DNA from: Treponema sp.
GTDB taxonomy: Bacteria > Spirochaetota > Spirochaetia > Treponematales > Breznakiellaceae
Direction of reading: 5' to 3'
NCBI GenBank assembly: GCA_031254795.1
Contig: JAIRTS010000216.1
Span: 1-17,870 of the forward strand
DNA length: 17,870 bases
A program made the translations under genes and the position numbers. Under the pieces are notes generated by a model. It made no database searches and was not told where the DNA came from. It saw nothing but the letters and a program-made list of their open reading frames with translations. Below are positions 7,245 through 14,066 of this stretch, piece after piece. The stretch's first letter is position 1; every line of letters starts with the position of its first letter.

Positions 7245-7385
7245 AGAGCCTGTCCCAAAACTAATTGACTGCGCGCTAACACGCGCGGTTTTGGGCTAGG
7301 GCCTTGCAGTTTTTCAGGCTAAAGCCTTGCAAACCTGCGAATTTCAAGATTGTTTTCCCAAAACCCTGGTTTTGGGAAAGCCCCT
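7245..7385. repeat. inverted-repeat element with insertion-sequence-like ends
   Basis: The left part begins GAGCCTGTCCCAAAACTAA (7246-7264). It folds with GTTTTGGG (7288-7295), enclosing an inner GCGCG/CGCGC stem (7271-7275 with 7282-7286). The right part is a perfect palindrome around 7354-7379 (arm TTTCCCAAAACC, mate GGTTTTGGGAAA, 2-nt centre) followed by GCCCC. Read from the other strand, the right end is GGGGCTTTCCCAAAACC, so the two ends are imperfect inverted repeats. A related short element lies at 12462-12524. No transposase is present. It may be an IS remnant or a non-autonomous repeat. Confidence 0.6.
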
Positions 7386-7409
7386 ATATACAGAGCCTTT
7401 TTTGACCAT

Positions 7410-7563
7410 TTAATTAGTGTCTGTCCATAATGTAGCCACATTATGGGCTCGGACCGTAGGTCCGCGACTTCCTTAAAAACCGCATTTGCGTATGCAGATG
7501 CATCGGACTAAAGCCCGCGGTCTGTTCGCAAAATAACCGACTTTGTGGACAGACACTAATTAA
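7410..7563. mobile_element. 154-bp MITE-like element with perfect 18-bp terminal inverted repeats
   Basis: TTAATTAGTGTCTGTCCA (7410-7427) is exactly mirrored by TGGACAGACACTAATTAA (7546-7563). Between them are three further hairpins: CATAATGT/ACATTATG (7426-7433 with 7438-7445), CGGACC-GTA-GGTCCG (7450-7464), and GCATTTGC paired with GCAGATGC near 7482-7501 (one G-T pair). The outer TTAA at both ends could be target-site duplication or part of the repeat. No ORF of note is inside. The size, terminal repeats and lack of a transposase are typical of a non-autonomous element mobilised in trans. Confidence 0.75.
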
Positions 7564-7565
7564 CG

Positions 7566-7595
7566 CGAAACTCCGGCTTGCGAACCGGAGTTTCG
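7566..7595 (-). terminator. strong stem-loop downstream of the DEAD-box helicase gene
   Basis: CGAAACTCCGG (7566-7576) pairs perfectly with CCGGAGTTTCG (7585-7595) across an 8-nt loop. It lies 61 bp past the helicase stop, immediately next to the MITE-like element. There is no long T-run on the minus strand, so termination is plausible but not assured. Confidence 0.4.
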
Positions 7596-7656
7596 ATGAA
7601 AAGGCTCAACTTGTAAGCGGGAATAAACGAATCCGCTTCCGCCGATAGGGACGGCG

Positions 7657-9513
7657 TCAACCGTCTTTCTTAAAGACGCCTAAAATCCGCGCGAAAAGCC
7701 CTTTTTTTACGGTCTTTTCCATCTCCACAGCAGGCGGCGTCGCTTGCGGCGGCGTTGTTTTTGCGGATTTTACCGGACGTTTATCGGCCCTGGTCTTATC
7801 AGGAGAGCCTTTTTTCACGGCTTTTCCCGAAACGGAAGCCGACGCCGAATCGGTTCCGGCGTCGCCGGCGGTGGATGTCAACTCAGCCGGGAGTTGTTTC
7901 CCCTGCCGCGAACGCCGGCTTTTCCGCTTGCGCTCGCCGCCCTGCCGTGGTTTGTCTTCCCGCCCAGCGCCTGCCGCCGTTTCTACAGCGGATGCTTTGG
8001 CGTGGGCGCCGCCATCGCCAGCGCCAAATCCCGCGCCGTACTTCGCCCGGTAATACGCCATGCGCTTTTCAAAAGGCATTGCGGAAAGACCGCCGCTGTC
8101 AATATTGCCCGCTTGTTCAAAACGCCCTTGTTTTTGCGGAGACCCGCGTCTCCCATTTTTAGCGGGCTTTTCAGGCTTCCGTATAGACGTTTCCGCTTGC
8201 CGCGCTTTACTGTCTCTTGGCGAATCGCCGCGCGGCGATTCGCGGCTCAATGAATCACGGCTTATTGAGCCGCGTCGTTTCCCTTCTTTTCGCAAGCGCC
8301 GTTCATCGCCCCGCGCCGCGTCCGGCTCGCTTCCATGATCGCGGGAGTCGGCGCGTACGCTCTTGCCTGCGCTCCTGTCTTTCGCATACAGATATTCGCC
8401 CGCGACTTCCGAGGGGACTTTCTTCTCAATGTATCGTTCGATGGCGGCAAGCTCGTACACATCCTGCTCGCTGGCAAAAGATATGGCTCTGCCGGTTTTA
8501 CCGGCGCGGGCGGTGCGCCCTATGCGGTGAACGTAGTTTTCGGCCTCGGCGGGCAGATCGTAGTTGACGACCAAGGCAAGCCCTTCAATGTCAAGTCCAC
8601 GCGCGGCGACATCGGTGGCGACAAGGAAGCGCGTCTTGCCGGCTTTCAGATCTTCAATTATCTTGAGCCGCTTGAATTGAGGCAGGTCTCCCATGATAAA
8701 CTCAACTTTATAGCCGTTGACATCAAGACGTTTTGCGATGATTTCGGTGTACCGTTTGGTGTTGCAGAAAATGATGGCGCTTTCTGGACGCTCCCGTTCA
8801 AGGATGCCCAACAACAGCTTCATCTTGTCTTCAGACGACACATGGTACAAAAGCTGCTCAACCTCTTCAACCGTAACGGTTTCCGGCGCGATCTCTATTT
8901 CAAAGGGCGTTTTTGTGTATTCCCACGCGAGATTTTTCACCCATGAGTTGAGCGTCGCGCTGAAGAGCATGGTCTGCCGCTTGTCTACAGGCGGCACCGC
9001 TTTGATGAGTTTCCGCAAATCAGGATAGAATCCCATGTCAAACATCCGATCCGCCTCATCAATCACCAGGAAAGCGATGTCCATGAGGTTCATCTGCCCT
9101 GAGGCGTTTAGATCAAGCACCCGTCCGGGCGTTCCTATCAAAATCTGTACATTGTCGCGCAACAGTTGTTGCTGTTGCCCGTAGCCGACCCCGCCGTAAA
9201 AACTGCCAATCTTGAAGGGAAGGTACTTTGCGAGCAGTTTTGCCTCTTCTTCAATCTGAACCGCCAACTCTCGCGTTGGCGCCATGACAAGGGCTTTTTT
9301 CCCGTGCAAAAGCGACTCTGTAAGGAACCTTTGAAAGATGACAATTAAAAACGCCGCTGTCTTTCCGGTGCCGGTTTGAGACTGTACATAGAGGTCTTGC
9401 CCATTAAACGCATTGCCAAGCACCTGCTCCTGAACAGGCGTACAGATCGAATAACCCGCTTCTACGATGCCTTTTTGTAGATCGTTGTGTAAATTTAGTT
9501 CCGTAAATTCCAT
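7657..9513 (-). CDS. DEAD-box ATP-dependent RNA helicase with long basic tail
   Basis: A 618-aa DEAD-box RNA helicase, expected to remodel RNA duplexes in ribosome assembly, mRNA decay or cold adaptation. All core motifs are present: Q motif (F3 to Q28), I SQTGTGKT (45-52), Ia PTRELAVQ (79-86), GG (107-108), Ib TPGR (128-131), II DEAD (152-155), III SAT, IV IIFCNTK, V ATDVAARGLDI and VI HRIGRTARAG. After the second RecA-like domain (about residue 370) comes a roughly 240-aa low-complexity tail rich in Arg, Lys, Ser and Gly, typical of RNA-binding extensions. It ends in a short helix-like KKGLFARILGVFKKDG. The start MEFTELNL matches the family; the frame stays open upstream to 9963, but that part has no domain. 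There is no SD, and a -10 lies nine bases before ATG. The nearest families are RhlE/CsdA/CshA; I cannot choose among them. Confidence 0.93.
   Translation of the reverse strand: MEFTELNLHNDLQKGIVEAGYSICTPVQEQVLGNAFNGQDLYVQSQTGTGKTAAFLIVIFQRFLTESLLHGKKALVMAPTRELAVQIEEEAKLLAKYLPFKIGSFYGGVGYGQQQQLLRDNVQILIGTPGRVLDLNASGQMNLMDIAFLVIDEADRMFDMGFYPDLRKLIKAVPPVDKRQTMLFSATLNSWVKNLAWEYTKTPFEIEIAPETVTVEEVEQLLYHVSSEDKMKLLLGILERERPESAIIFCNTKRYTEIIAKRLDVNGYKVEFIMGDLPQFKRLKIIEDLKAGKTRFLVATDVAARGLDIEGLALVVNYDLPAEAENYVHRIGRTARAGKTGRAISFASEQDVYELAAIERYIEKKVPSEVAGEYLYAKDRSAGKSVRADSRDHGSEPDAARGDERRLRKEGKRRGSISRDSLSRESPRGDSPRDSKARQAETSIRKPEKPAKNGRRGSPQKQGRFEQAGNIDSGGLSAMPFEKRMAYYRAKYGAGFGAGDGGAHAKASAVETAAGAGREDKPRQGGERKRKSRRSRQGKQLPAELTSTAGDAGTDSASASVSGKAVKKGSPDKTRADKRPVKSAKTTPPQATPPAVEMEKTVKKGLFARILGVFKKDG
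8221..8242. repeat. perfect 22-bp palindrome inside the helicase tail
   Basis: CGAATCGCCGC is followed directly by its exact reverse complement. It falls in the low-complexity tail coding region, where it encodes part of ESPRGDSPR. Confidence 0.9.
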
Positions 9514-9522
9514 TTTGAGGCA

Positions 9523-9549
9523 AGTATAGCATAGTTTGATTTTTGTGAA
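9523..9549 (-). promoter_or_regulatory. putative promoter of the DEAD-box helicase, leaderless type
   Basis: On the minus strand, TTCACA (plus 9544-9549), a 15-bp spacer and an extended -10 TGC-TATACT (hexamer at plus 9523-9528) lie just before the gene. Only nine bases separate the -10 from ATG, so the predicted +1 is about 3 nt before the start codon. The spacer is shorter than ideal, but the extended -10 compensates. Confidence 0.5.
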
Positions 9550-9941
9550 CAGGGGTGGAGTACGGGGCGGATGGATGCGGCGGCGGCGTAGCTGGCGGTA
9601 TACCGTAAAGAAACCCGTAGGGTTTCGCGTCACCCAAATATACTGGAGATGTTCAGAAAGGAACTTAACCACTTGACCTAACAGCCGGTTGCAGGCAATT
9701 TTTGGAGTTTTATGCGCGAAACGCAACAAACTGCCATGCAATGGATGCCGAGGTTGCTTTAGCGCCTGAAGAAACGCAAACTGGAACGTTATGCGAAGTT
9801 TGGAATGCCCTAATTTTTGCGACATTGATAGAGCCGTAAGATCAGAAAACGCAATAAAAACCCTGAGAAATTCGAAGCGGCGGCATCCGTGCCTCCGCGC
9901 CGTATATAGAAAGTTATGTTCACATAAAGTTTTCCGTCTGC
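9550..9941. other. gene-poor stretch between the helicase and the restriction-modification island
   Basis: No convincing gene is seen. It contains the 10-bp palindrome CGGTATACCG near 9595-9604, a perfect 7-bp hairpin with GTA loop (9610-9626), and a long minus-strand open frame that is the upstream extension of the helicase frame. Part of that frame (SQKLGHSKLRIT, near 9800) faintly recalls the LGHS box of tyrosine recombinases but has no other supporting motif. Confidence 0.5.
9610..9626. repeat. short hairpin with GTA loop
   Basis: GAAACCC, loop GTA, GGGTTTC: a perfect 7-bp stem with a trinucleotide loop in intergenic DNA. It is of the C-GNA-G type shared with four other sites in the window. 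Confidence 0.65.
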
Positions 9942-9970
9942 TTGTCAAAATTTCAAGTTTCATGTATCAT
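9942..9970 (+). promoter_or_regulatory. strong promoter-like sequence of the heptad-ORF/R-M operon
   Basis: TTGTCA (9942-9947, five of six to TTGACA), an exact 17-bp spacer and TATCAT (9965-9970, five of six to TATAAT). Six bases follow the -10, so the expected +1 is the A of the ATG at 9977, implying a leaderless transcript. No other promoter-like sequence of this quality is seen before the methyltransferase. Confidence 0.65.
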
Positions 9971-9976
9971 ATATCA

Positions 9977-10195
9977 ATGCTTAAAGAGTCGAATTTGGGA
10001 CTAAAAGACTCGATTTTGGTTCTCAGAGAGAGAAAATCCACTCTCAGAGACCCAAAATTGACTCTTTTTGAGAGAACATCGGTTCTTAGAGACCTGCTTT
10101 TGCCTCTCCGAGAGAGAATAGCGGCTCTTAGAGCGAGGAACTTCCACCTAAAAGAGTCGGCTTTAACTTTCGACGAGAGGAAGTCAAGACTTTAA
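9977..10195 (+). CDS. 72-aa protein of ten uninterrupted heptad repeats
   Basis: After Met the whole protein is ten consecutive 7-residue units and a final Leu. Each unit begins with Leu (Phe in the last) and mostly follows L-[KR]-[ED]-[RSP]-x-x-x: LKESNLG, LKDSILV, LRERKST, LRDPKLT, LFERTSV, LRDLLLP, LRERIAA, LRARNFH, LKESALT, FDERKSR. The DNA repeats every 21 bp from 9980 to 10189 with no indel and much third-position change. Leu every seventh residue suggests an amphipathic or coiled-coil helix, although the prolines would interrupt it. An in-frame ATG at 9962 is possible, but the -10 at 9965-9970 would then lie inside the gene. There is no SD. The gene sits 39 bp before the methyltransferase on the same strand. 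It could be a small partner or regulator of the R-M pair, or a 21-bp minisatellite that stays open by chance. Function unknown. Confidence 0.5.
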   Translation: MLKESNLGLKDSILVLRERKSTLRDPKLTLFERTSVLRDLLLPLRERIAALRARNFHLKESALTFDERKSRL

Positions 10196-10234
10196 TAGAG
10201 GAAGACGACTTTTTGAGAGCCGAAAACACATAAA

Positions 10235-11281
10235 ATGGAGATAAGGGCTATTAGCCAAGATATGGACACTAACACAATATATTGCGCCGACAACAAAGAA
10301 ATTCTTAAAACTCTACCCGCCGAATCGGTTGATTTAGTAATAACTAGTCCGCCATATTTTCAACAGCGCGACTATGGCGGCGGCGGTATCGGCAACGAAA
10401 AAACCATTGACGAATATATTGAAAATGTCATGATTGTTTTTCGTGAATGTATCCGCGTGGTAAAAAACACAGGGGCAATTGTCTTTAATATCGGTGATAA
10501 ATATATTGACGGCAATTTATTACTTGCGCCATATCGTTTTGCGCTACAGGTACAAAACGAAAAACTGGCGCGGCTTATCAATGAACTTACATGGGTGAAA
10601 ATAAATCCAACGCCGAAACAAGATCCTAAAAAACTCATTCCCGCAACCGAGCCGTTTTTTATTTTCGCAAAATCGAATGATTATTATTTCAATAAAGACG
10701 CATTTCTTGAATACCGCGACGTATGTTTTAATGGCAAGAAAAAAACTAACGGCAATGATATTGGCAAGAGATATTTTGATTTAATTGAAGCATCAAATCT
10801 TTCAAAAGACCAAAAAGAACTCGCCCGACGAGAATTACAGAGTGTGATTCTTGAGGTGAAGCAAGGGAAAATTGACAGTTTCAGAATGAAAATAAATGGG
10901 ATTCACGCGCTCCCATACGGTGGACAGGGTGGCGGACGCTTAACGCAGTTATTGACGAAGGGCTTTACTATCATAAAAATTTATGGACATTTTATGCGTA
11001 AAGACGTAATAGAATCAACAGTGGAAACAATAAAAGGAAATATACACCCCGCCGTGTATCCCGAATTCATTGTGCAGGAATTGATTAAACTTCTAACAAA
11101 AGAAGACGCTCTTGTACTTGACCCGTTTTTGGGTTCTGGCACTACCGCAATTGCAGCAAAACGCCTTAACAGGAATTATATCGGCATCGAAATACATTAC
11201 GAATATGCGGAATATGCGGAGAGACGTTTGCGTGAACAAGAAGAAAATATACAGAGTGGTGGGTTTGAATTTATACTATGA
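10235..11281 (+). CDS. beta-class DNA amino-methyltransferase (N4-cytosine or N6-adenine)
   Basis: A 348-aa SAM-dependent methyltransferase that would protect host sites from the nuclease encoded next to it. The catalytic motif IV TSPPY (37-41) is N-terminal, and the SAM-binding motif I DPFLGSGTTAIAAKRL (from 296) is C-terminal. That order defines the beta class (IV, target recognition, X, I). SPPY is commoner in N4-cytosine enzymes, but adenine specificity is not excluded. The middle (about 120-270) should carry target recognition. The ATG at 10235 has no SD; ATG 10262 (MDTNTIYCADN) is an equally plausible start because conservation should begin there. The stop TGA overlaps the nuclease ATG in an ATGA junction, so the two are translationally coupled. 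AT-rich composition and the neighbouring repeats suggest horizontal acquisition. Confidence 0.92.
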   Translation: MEIRAISQDMDTNTIYCADNKEILKTLPAESVDLVITSPPYFQQRDYGGGGIGNEKTIDEYIENVMIVFRECIRVVKNTGAIVFNIGDKYIDGNLLLAPYRFALQVQNEKLARLINELTWVKINPTPKQDPKKLIPATEPFFIFAKSNDYYFNKDAFLEYRDVCFNGKKKTNGNDIGKRYFDLIEASNLSKDQKELARRELQSVILEVKQGKIDSFRMKINGIHALPYGGQGGGRLTQLLTKGFTIIKIYGHFMRKDVIESTVETIKGNIHPAVYPEFIVQELIKLLTKEDALVLDPFLGSGTTAIAAKRLNRNYIGIEIHYEYAEYAERRLREQEENIQSGGFEFIL

Positions 11282-12417
11282 ATAAAGCAGAGACATTAGA
11301 AAAATTATACACGCAAGCGGTTCAAATATATGAAAGGCAAAACACAATTTCATTTCCTGAAATTATCACCGGAAATGTTGATGCTCTTATTGAAGCTATA
11401 GATAAAAATAAGTCAATCGTTTCGGCGCTCGTAACCTCGCTTTTGACCAAGATTTGTGTGCCGAATCAGGACATTCGACTGCGTCGCGTTGACTTTGAAG
11501 GAGGTTATTCGGCCCGGAGCCTCGACACTGATATTACAACGCCGTTCTTCAAAAAGTATTTTCCCAGATATGCGAACAAAGAATCCGGTTTTTTAACGCT
11601 TGCGACCAGAGAAAGAATCGCGTGGACACAAATTGAAGGGCAGGCGCTCAAAATACGCAGACGCAATGTAAAGGATAGTTTTTTGTATATTCTTGACGCT
11701 GTTCAGAATAATACCGTTGACGCTTCGCAGGTTTTAATATATTTATTTTACAAACTTCATGTTCTTTCTTTACAATACAAACAAATATTTGATGACGCGA
11801 TAAACGCTTCAAATCATACAAATATTCTTAACATAAACACCATACTCGCAATGCTGAAAAAACATTTTTCATTTCCTGTTAGTTCGCGCCTTCCTGTAAT
11901 TGCCATGTATTCCATTTATGAATTATTACTTCCTGTATTTGAGCAATACAAAGAAAAAATCTTATGTCCACTCAATGTTCATACTTCCTCTGATAAGCAT
12001 GGTTATGGCGACATTGAAATTTGGAACGCTGATAATACGCTATTTGAAATACTTGAAATAAAACATAATATTTCCATTGATAGAAATTTGGTTTTTGATG
12101 TGGTTAAAAAATCACGCAACACGACAATAAAGCGATATTATATTTTAACCACCGCAAAAGATAATTTTCTCTCGAAAGAAGAAGAAACGTATATCAATAG
12201 TTTTGTTTTGTCAATTAAAGATGATACTGGTGTTGATATTATTCCCAATGGTATTTTTAACAGTATAAAATACTATCTGCGCTTTGTATCTGATTACAAA
12301 CAATTTATTCATGTTTATACAAAGAATTTGATTATTGACGCGAATAACTCGGCAGAAGTGAGGGATTTTCATATTTCTGAATGGGAAAATATGTTAAAAG
12401 AACATTCCATTGAATAA
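11278..12417 (+). CDS. type II restriction endonuclease, PD-(D/E)xK type, possibly SacI-like
   Basis: A 379-aa protein directly coupled to the methyltransferase and expected to cleave unmodified DNA. A PD-(D/E)xK active site fits residues 243-263: GDIEIWN, then FEILEIKHN, giving D245, E260 and K262 with the usual spacing and hydrophobic strands. Residues about 60-130 (VDFEGGYSARSLDTDITTPFF, then ANKESGFLTLATRE; split here) recall the SacI-type restriction enzyme family. That family call is from memory, and the recognition sequence cannot be deduced. The start is ATG 11278 in the ATGA overlap, which makes separate expression unlikely and keeps nuclease and methyltransferase levels linked. The gene is intact and very AT-rich, and a terminator follows four bases after the stop. 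Confidence 0.82.
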   Translation: MNKAETLEKLYTQAVQIYERQNTISFPEIITGNVDALIEAIDKNKSIVSALVTSLLTKICVPNQDIRLRRVDFEGGYSARSLDTDITTPFFKKYFPRYANKESGFLTLATRERIAWTQIEGQALKIRRRNVKDSFLYILDAVQNNTVDASQVLIYLFYKLHVLSLQYKQIFDDAINASNHTNILNINTILAMLKKHFSFPVSSRLPVIAMYSIYELLLPVFEQYKEKILCPLNVHTSSDKHGYGDIEIWNADNTLFEILEIKHNISIDRNLVFDVVKKSRNTTIKRYYILTTAKDNFLSKEEETYINSFVLSIKDDTGVDIIPNGIFNSIKYYLRFVSDYKQFIHVYTKNLIIDANNSAEVRDFHISEWENMLKEHSIE

Positions 12418-12420
12418 ATA

Positions 12421-12452
12421 GCGCCGCCCGCCAAGAGCGGCGCTTATTTTTA
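12421..12452 (+). terminator. Rho-independent terminator of the R-M operon
   Basis: GCGCCGC (12421-12427), a 9-nt loop and GCGGCGC (12437-12443) form a perfect GC stem followed by TTATTTTTAT. It begins three bases after the nuclease stop codon. Confidence 0.88.
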
Positions 12453-12461
12453 TATCAACGA

Positions 12462-12524
12462 GGCTTTCCCAAAACTAACCCGAATCTTTAGTTCGTGGAA
12501 CGTAGTTCGCGTTTTGGGAAAAGC
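12462..12524. repeat. short inverted-repeat element related to 7245-7385
   Basis: GGCTTTCCCAAAACTAA at the left (12462-12478) and GTTTTGGGAAAAGC at the right (12511-12524) are inverted repeats with one extra base. Inside lie smaller palindromes (GTTC-GTG-GAAC). The ends match those of the 7245 element: CCCAAAACTAA at its left end and GGCTTTCCCAAAAC read inward from its right end. Confidence 0.6.
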
Positions 12525-12542
12525 TTCAATTTACTTATTGGA

Positions 12543-12593
12543 CTTGCGAGATAACTCGGTTGGTTGTCGGCTAACCTGCGGTTAGCTTGCAAG
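12543..12593. repeat. nested hairpins including a TGC/GCA loop
   Basis: GCTAACC (12570-12576), loop TGC, GGTTAGC (12580-12586) is a perfect 7-bp stem, of C-GCA-G type on the minus strand. CTTGC (12543-12547) can pair with GCAAG (12589-12593) outside it, and CGAG-ATAA-CTCG lies at 12546-12557. Confidence 0.55.
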
Positions 12594-12701
12594 CCTCTCA
12601 AAAGCGGCTGTTATTCAAGAAACTTCGTATGCGTTCAGGATTTCTAACGGTTGTCGATGCTGACCAAAGCCTCATACAATTTTCCTTCTTATAGAATAGA
12701 A

Positions 12702-12959
12702 TTATCCTTTTTGTTGATGAAACTGCATATTTCTCGACAAAATATTGAGAAGCGCTTGATATTTCTGGACAATTTGTCCTTTAACAATCTTCTTGTTTAC
12801 CCATTCGGCTAAGGCATAAAATTCAGACACCTTCATAGATTCTTCTCCTCTATTTAGCTCAAAGTCAACGTTCGCTGAGAAACGGGTTTTTAATTCTTCG
12901 TAGACCGCCTTTGCGCCTGATATGTCCTGCGCCACCAGCGGCGCCCTCGACGTTTTCAC
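12702..12959 (-). CDS. small ORF of unknown function immediately downstream of prfA
   Basis: An 85-aa frame starts at GTG 12959, two bases after the prfA stop, suggesting reinitiation within one transcript. It matches nothing I recognise. It is not PrmC, the methyltransferase that often follows prfA. A second in-frame start, ATG 12836, has a much better Shine-Dalgarno (GAGGAG, plus-strand 12845-12850, eight bases upstream) and would give a 44-aa protein beginning MKVSEFYALAEWVNKK. That part looks helical and is more AT-rich, while the first 41 codons look like prfA-side DNA. The full frame may therefore be a chance in-frame join, and the real gene the shorter one. Glu/Lys-rich helices dominate; no signal peptide or membrane segment. 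Confidence 0.45.
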   Translation of the reverse strand: MKTSRAPLVAQDISGAKAVYEELKTRFSANVDFELNRGEESMKVSEFYALAEWVNKKIVKGQIVQKYQALLNILSRNMQFHQQKG

Positions 12960-12961
12960 GA

Positions 12962-14029
12962 CTAGCTTGCCGCGTCAAGCGCTTCTTCTCTCGCCGAAAG
13001 TTTGAGAGCGTCGAACAACTCGGCCACATCGCCCTGCATGATAATGTCCAGCTTGTACAGCGTAAGGCTGATGCGGTGATCAGTCAGCCTGTTCTGAGGA
13101 AAATTGTAGGTGCGGATGCGCTCGGAACGGTCGCCTGAACCGACCTGACTCTTGCGGGCTTCGGCGCGTTCGGCTGCGGCTTTGGCTGATTCCGCTTCGT
13201 AAATGCGGGCGCGGAGTATACGCATCGCCTTCGCCTTGTTTTTTATCTGGCTCTTTTCATCCTGGCAATGAACCGTGATGCCGCTCGGAATGTGGATGAC
13301 GCGCACCGCCGAATCCGTGGTGTTGACGCACTGTCCACCCGGCCCGCCTGCCCGCATCACGTCAATGCGCAGATCGTCCGGCTTGATGTCGATTTCGGTC
13401 TCGTCCGCTTCGGGCAGAACCGCGACCGTAACCGCCGATGTGTGGATGCGCCCGGAAGCCTCGGTCTCAGGCACCCGCTGTACGCGGTGGACGCCGGACT
13501 CATAGCGGAGATTTTCGTACACATTATTGCCATTTATGGAAAAAACGATCTCTTTAAACCCGCCGAGTTCGGTTTCGTTGGAGTTCATAATTTCAAACTT
13601 CCAGCCCTTTGTTTCCGCAAACCGGGAATACATGCGGAAAAGATCCGCCGCAAAAAGCGCGGCTTCATCGCCGCCGGTGCCGGCGCGGATTTCCATGATG
13701 ATGTTCTTTTCATCAAGGGGATCTTTAGGAACAAGGAGGAATTTGAGCTTTTCTTCGGTTTCCTGCAACCGTTTTTCCAAGTTTTTCACTTCTTCCCTGG
13801 CGAGTTCCCTCATTTCAGAGTCTTTTTCTTCCTGCAAGAGCGTTTTCGCATCGTTGCATTGGGCGATCAGCGTTTCAATTTCGTTATGCGCCGCCGCAAT
13901 TTCGCCAAGTTGGGAGTATTCTCTCATTAAATCGCGGTATTTGTTCTGATTCTTCACCAATTCCGGGTCTTGCACCAGCGTAGACAACTCTTCATAACGG
14001 CGAAGCATGGAATCTAATCTTTCATTCAT
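12962..14029 (-). CDS. prfA: peptide chain release factor 1 (RF1)
   Basis: RF1 ends translation at UAA and UAG by reading the stop codon in the ribosomal A site and triggering peptide release. The 355-aa protein has the universal GGQ motif (residues 231-233 in [17 protein letters not shown]), whose Gln enters the peptidyl transferase centre. The codon-reading tripeptide is PET (in [14 protein letters not shown]), fitting the P-x-T rule of RF1 rather than the SPF of RF2. The N-terminal helical domain (about 1-110) and the C-terminal basic region ([30 protein letters not shown]) are typical, and the length is normal. ATG 14029 has no Shine-Dalgarno; an extended -10 lies only eight bases upstream. 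A small ORF follows after two bases. Confidence 0.97.
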   Translation of the reverse strand: MNERLDSMLRRYEELSTLVQDPELVKNQNKYRDLMREYSQLGEIAAAHNEIETLIAQCNDAKTLLQEEKDSEMRELAREEVKNLEKRLQETEEKLKFLLVPKDPLDEKNIIMEIRAGTGGDEAALFAADLFRMYSRFAETKGWKFEIMNSNETELGGFKEIVFSINGNNVYENLRYESGVHRVQRVPETEASGRIHTSAVTVAVLPEADETEIDIKPDDLRIDVMRAGGPGGQCVNTTDSAVRVIHIPSGITVHCQDEKSQIKNKAKAMRILRARIYEAESAKAAAERAEARKSQVGSGDRSERIRTYNFPQNRLTDHRISLTLYKLDIIMQGDVAELFDALKLSAREEALDAAS

Positions 14030-14037
14030 GGTATGAG

Positions 14038-14066
14038 ACTATACCATACCACAACGTGTTTGTGAA
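14038..14066 (-). promoter_or_regulatory. putative prfA promoter, leaderless type
   Basis: On the minus strand, TTCACA (plus 14061-14066), an exact 17-bp spacer and TGG-TATAGT, an extended -10 (hexamer at plus 14038-14043). Eight bases separate the -10 from the prfA ATG, putting +1 about 1-3 nt before the start codon. The same -35 (TTCACA) precedes the DEAD-box gene. Confidence 0.62.

Noticed and set aside
9780..9850. Tyrosine recombinase remnant (SQKLGHSKL on the minus strand)
   Set aside because: Only the LGHS-like box is recognisable; no catalytic Arg or Tyr context is present in any nearby frame. Likely chance.
9514..9963. 150-aa N-terminal extension of the DEAD-box helicase
   Set aside because: The family starts at MEFTELNL, a promoter-like box lies just before that ATG, and the extension shows no domain and runs through hairpins.
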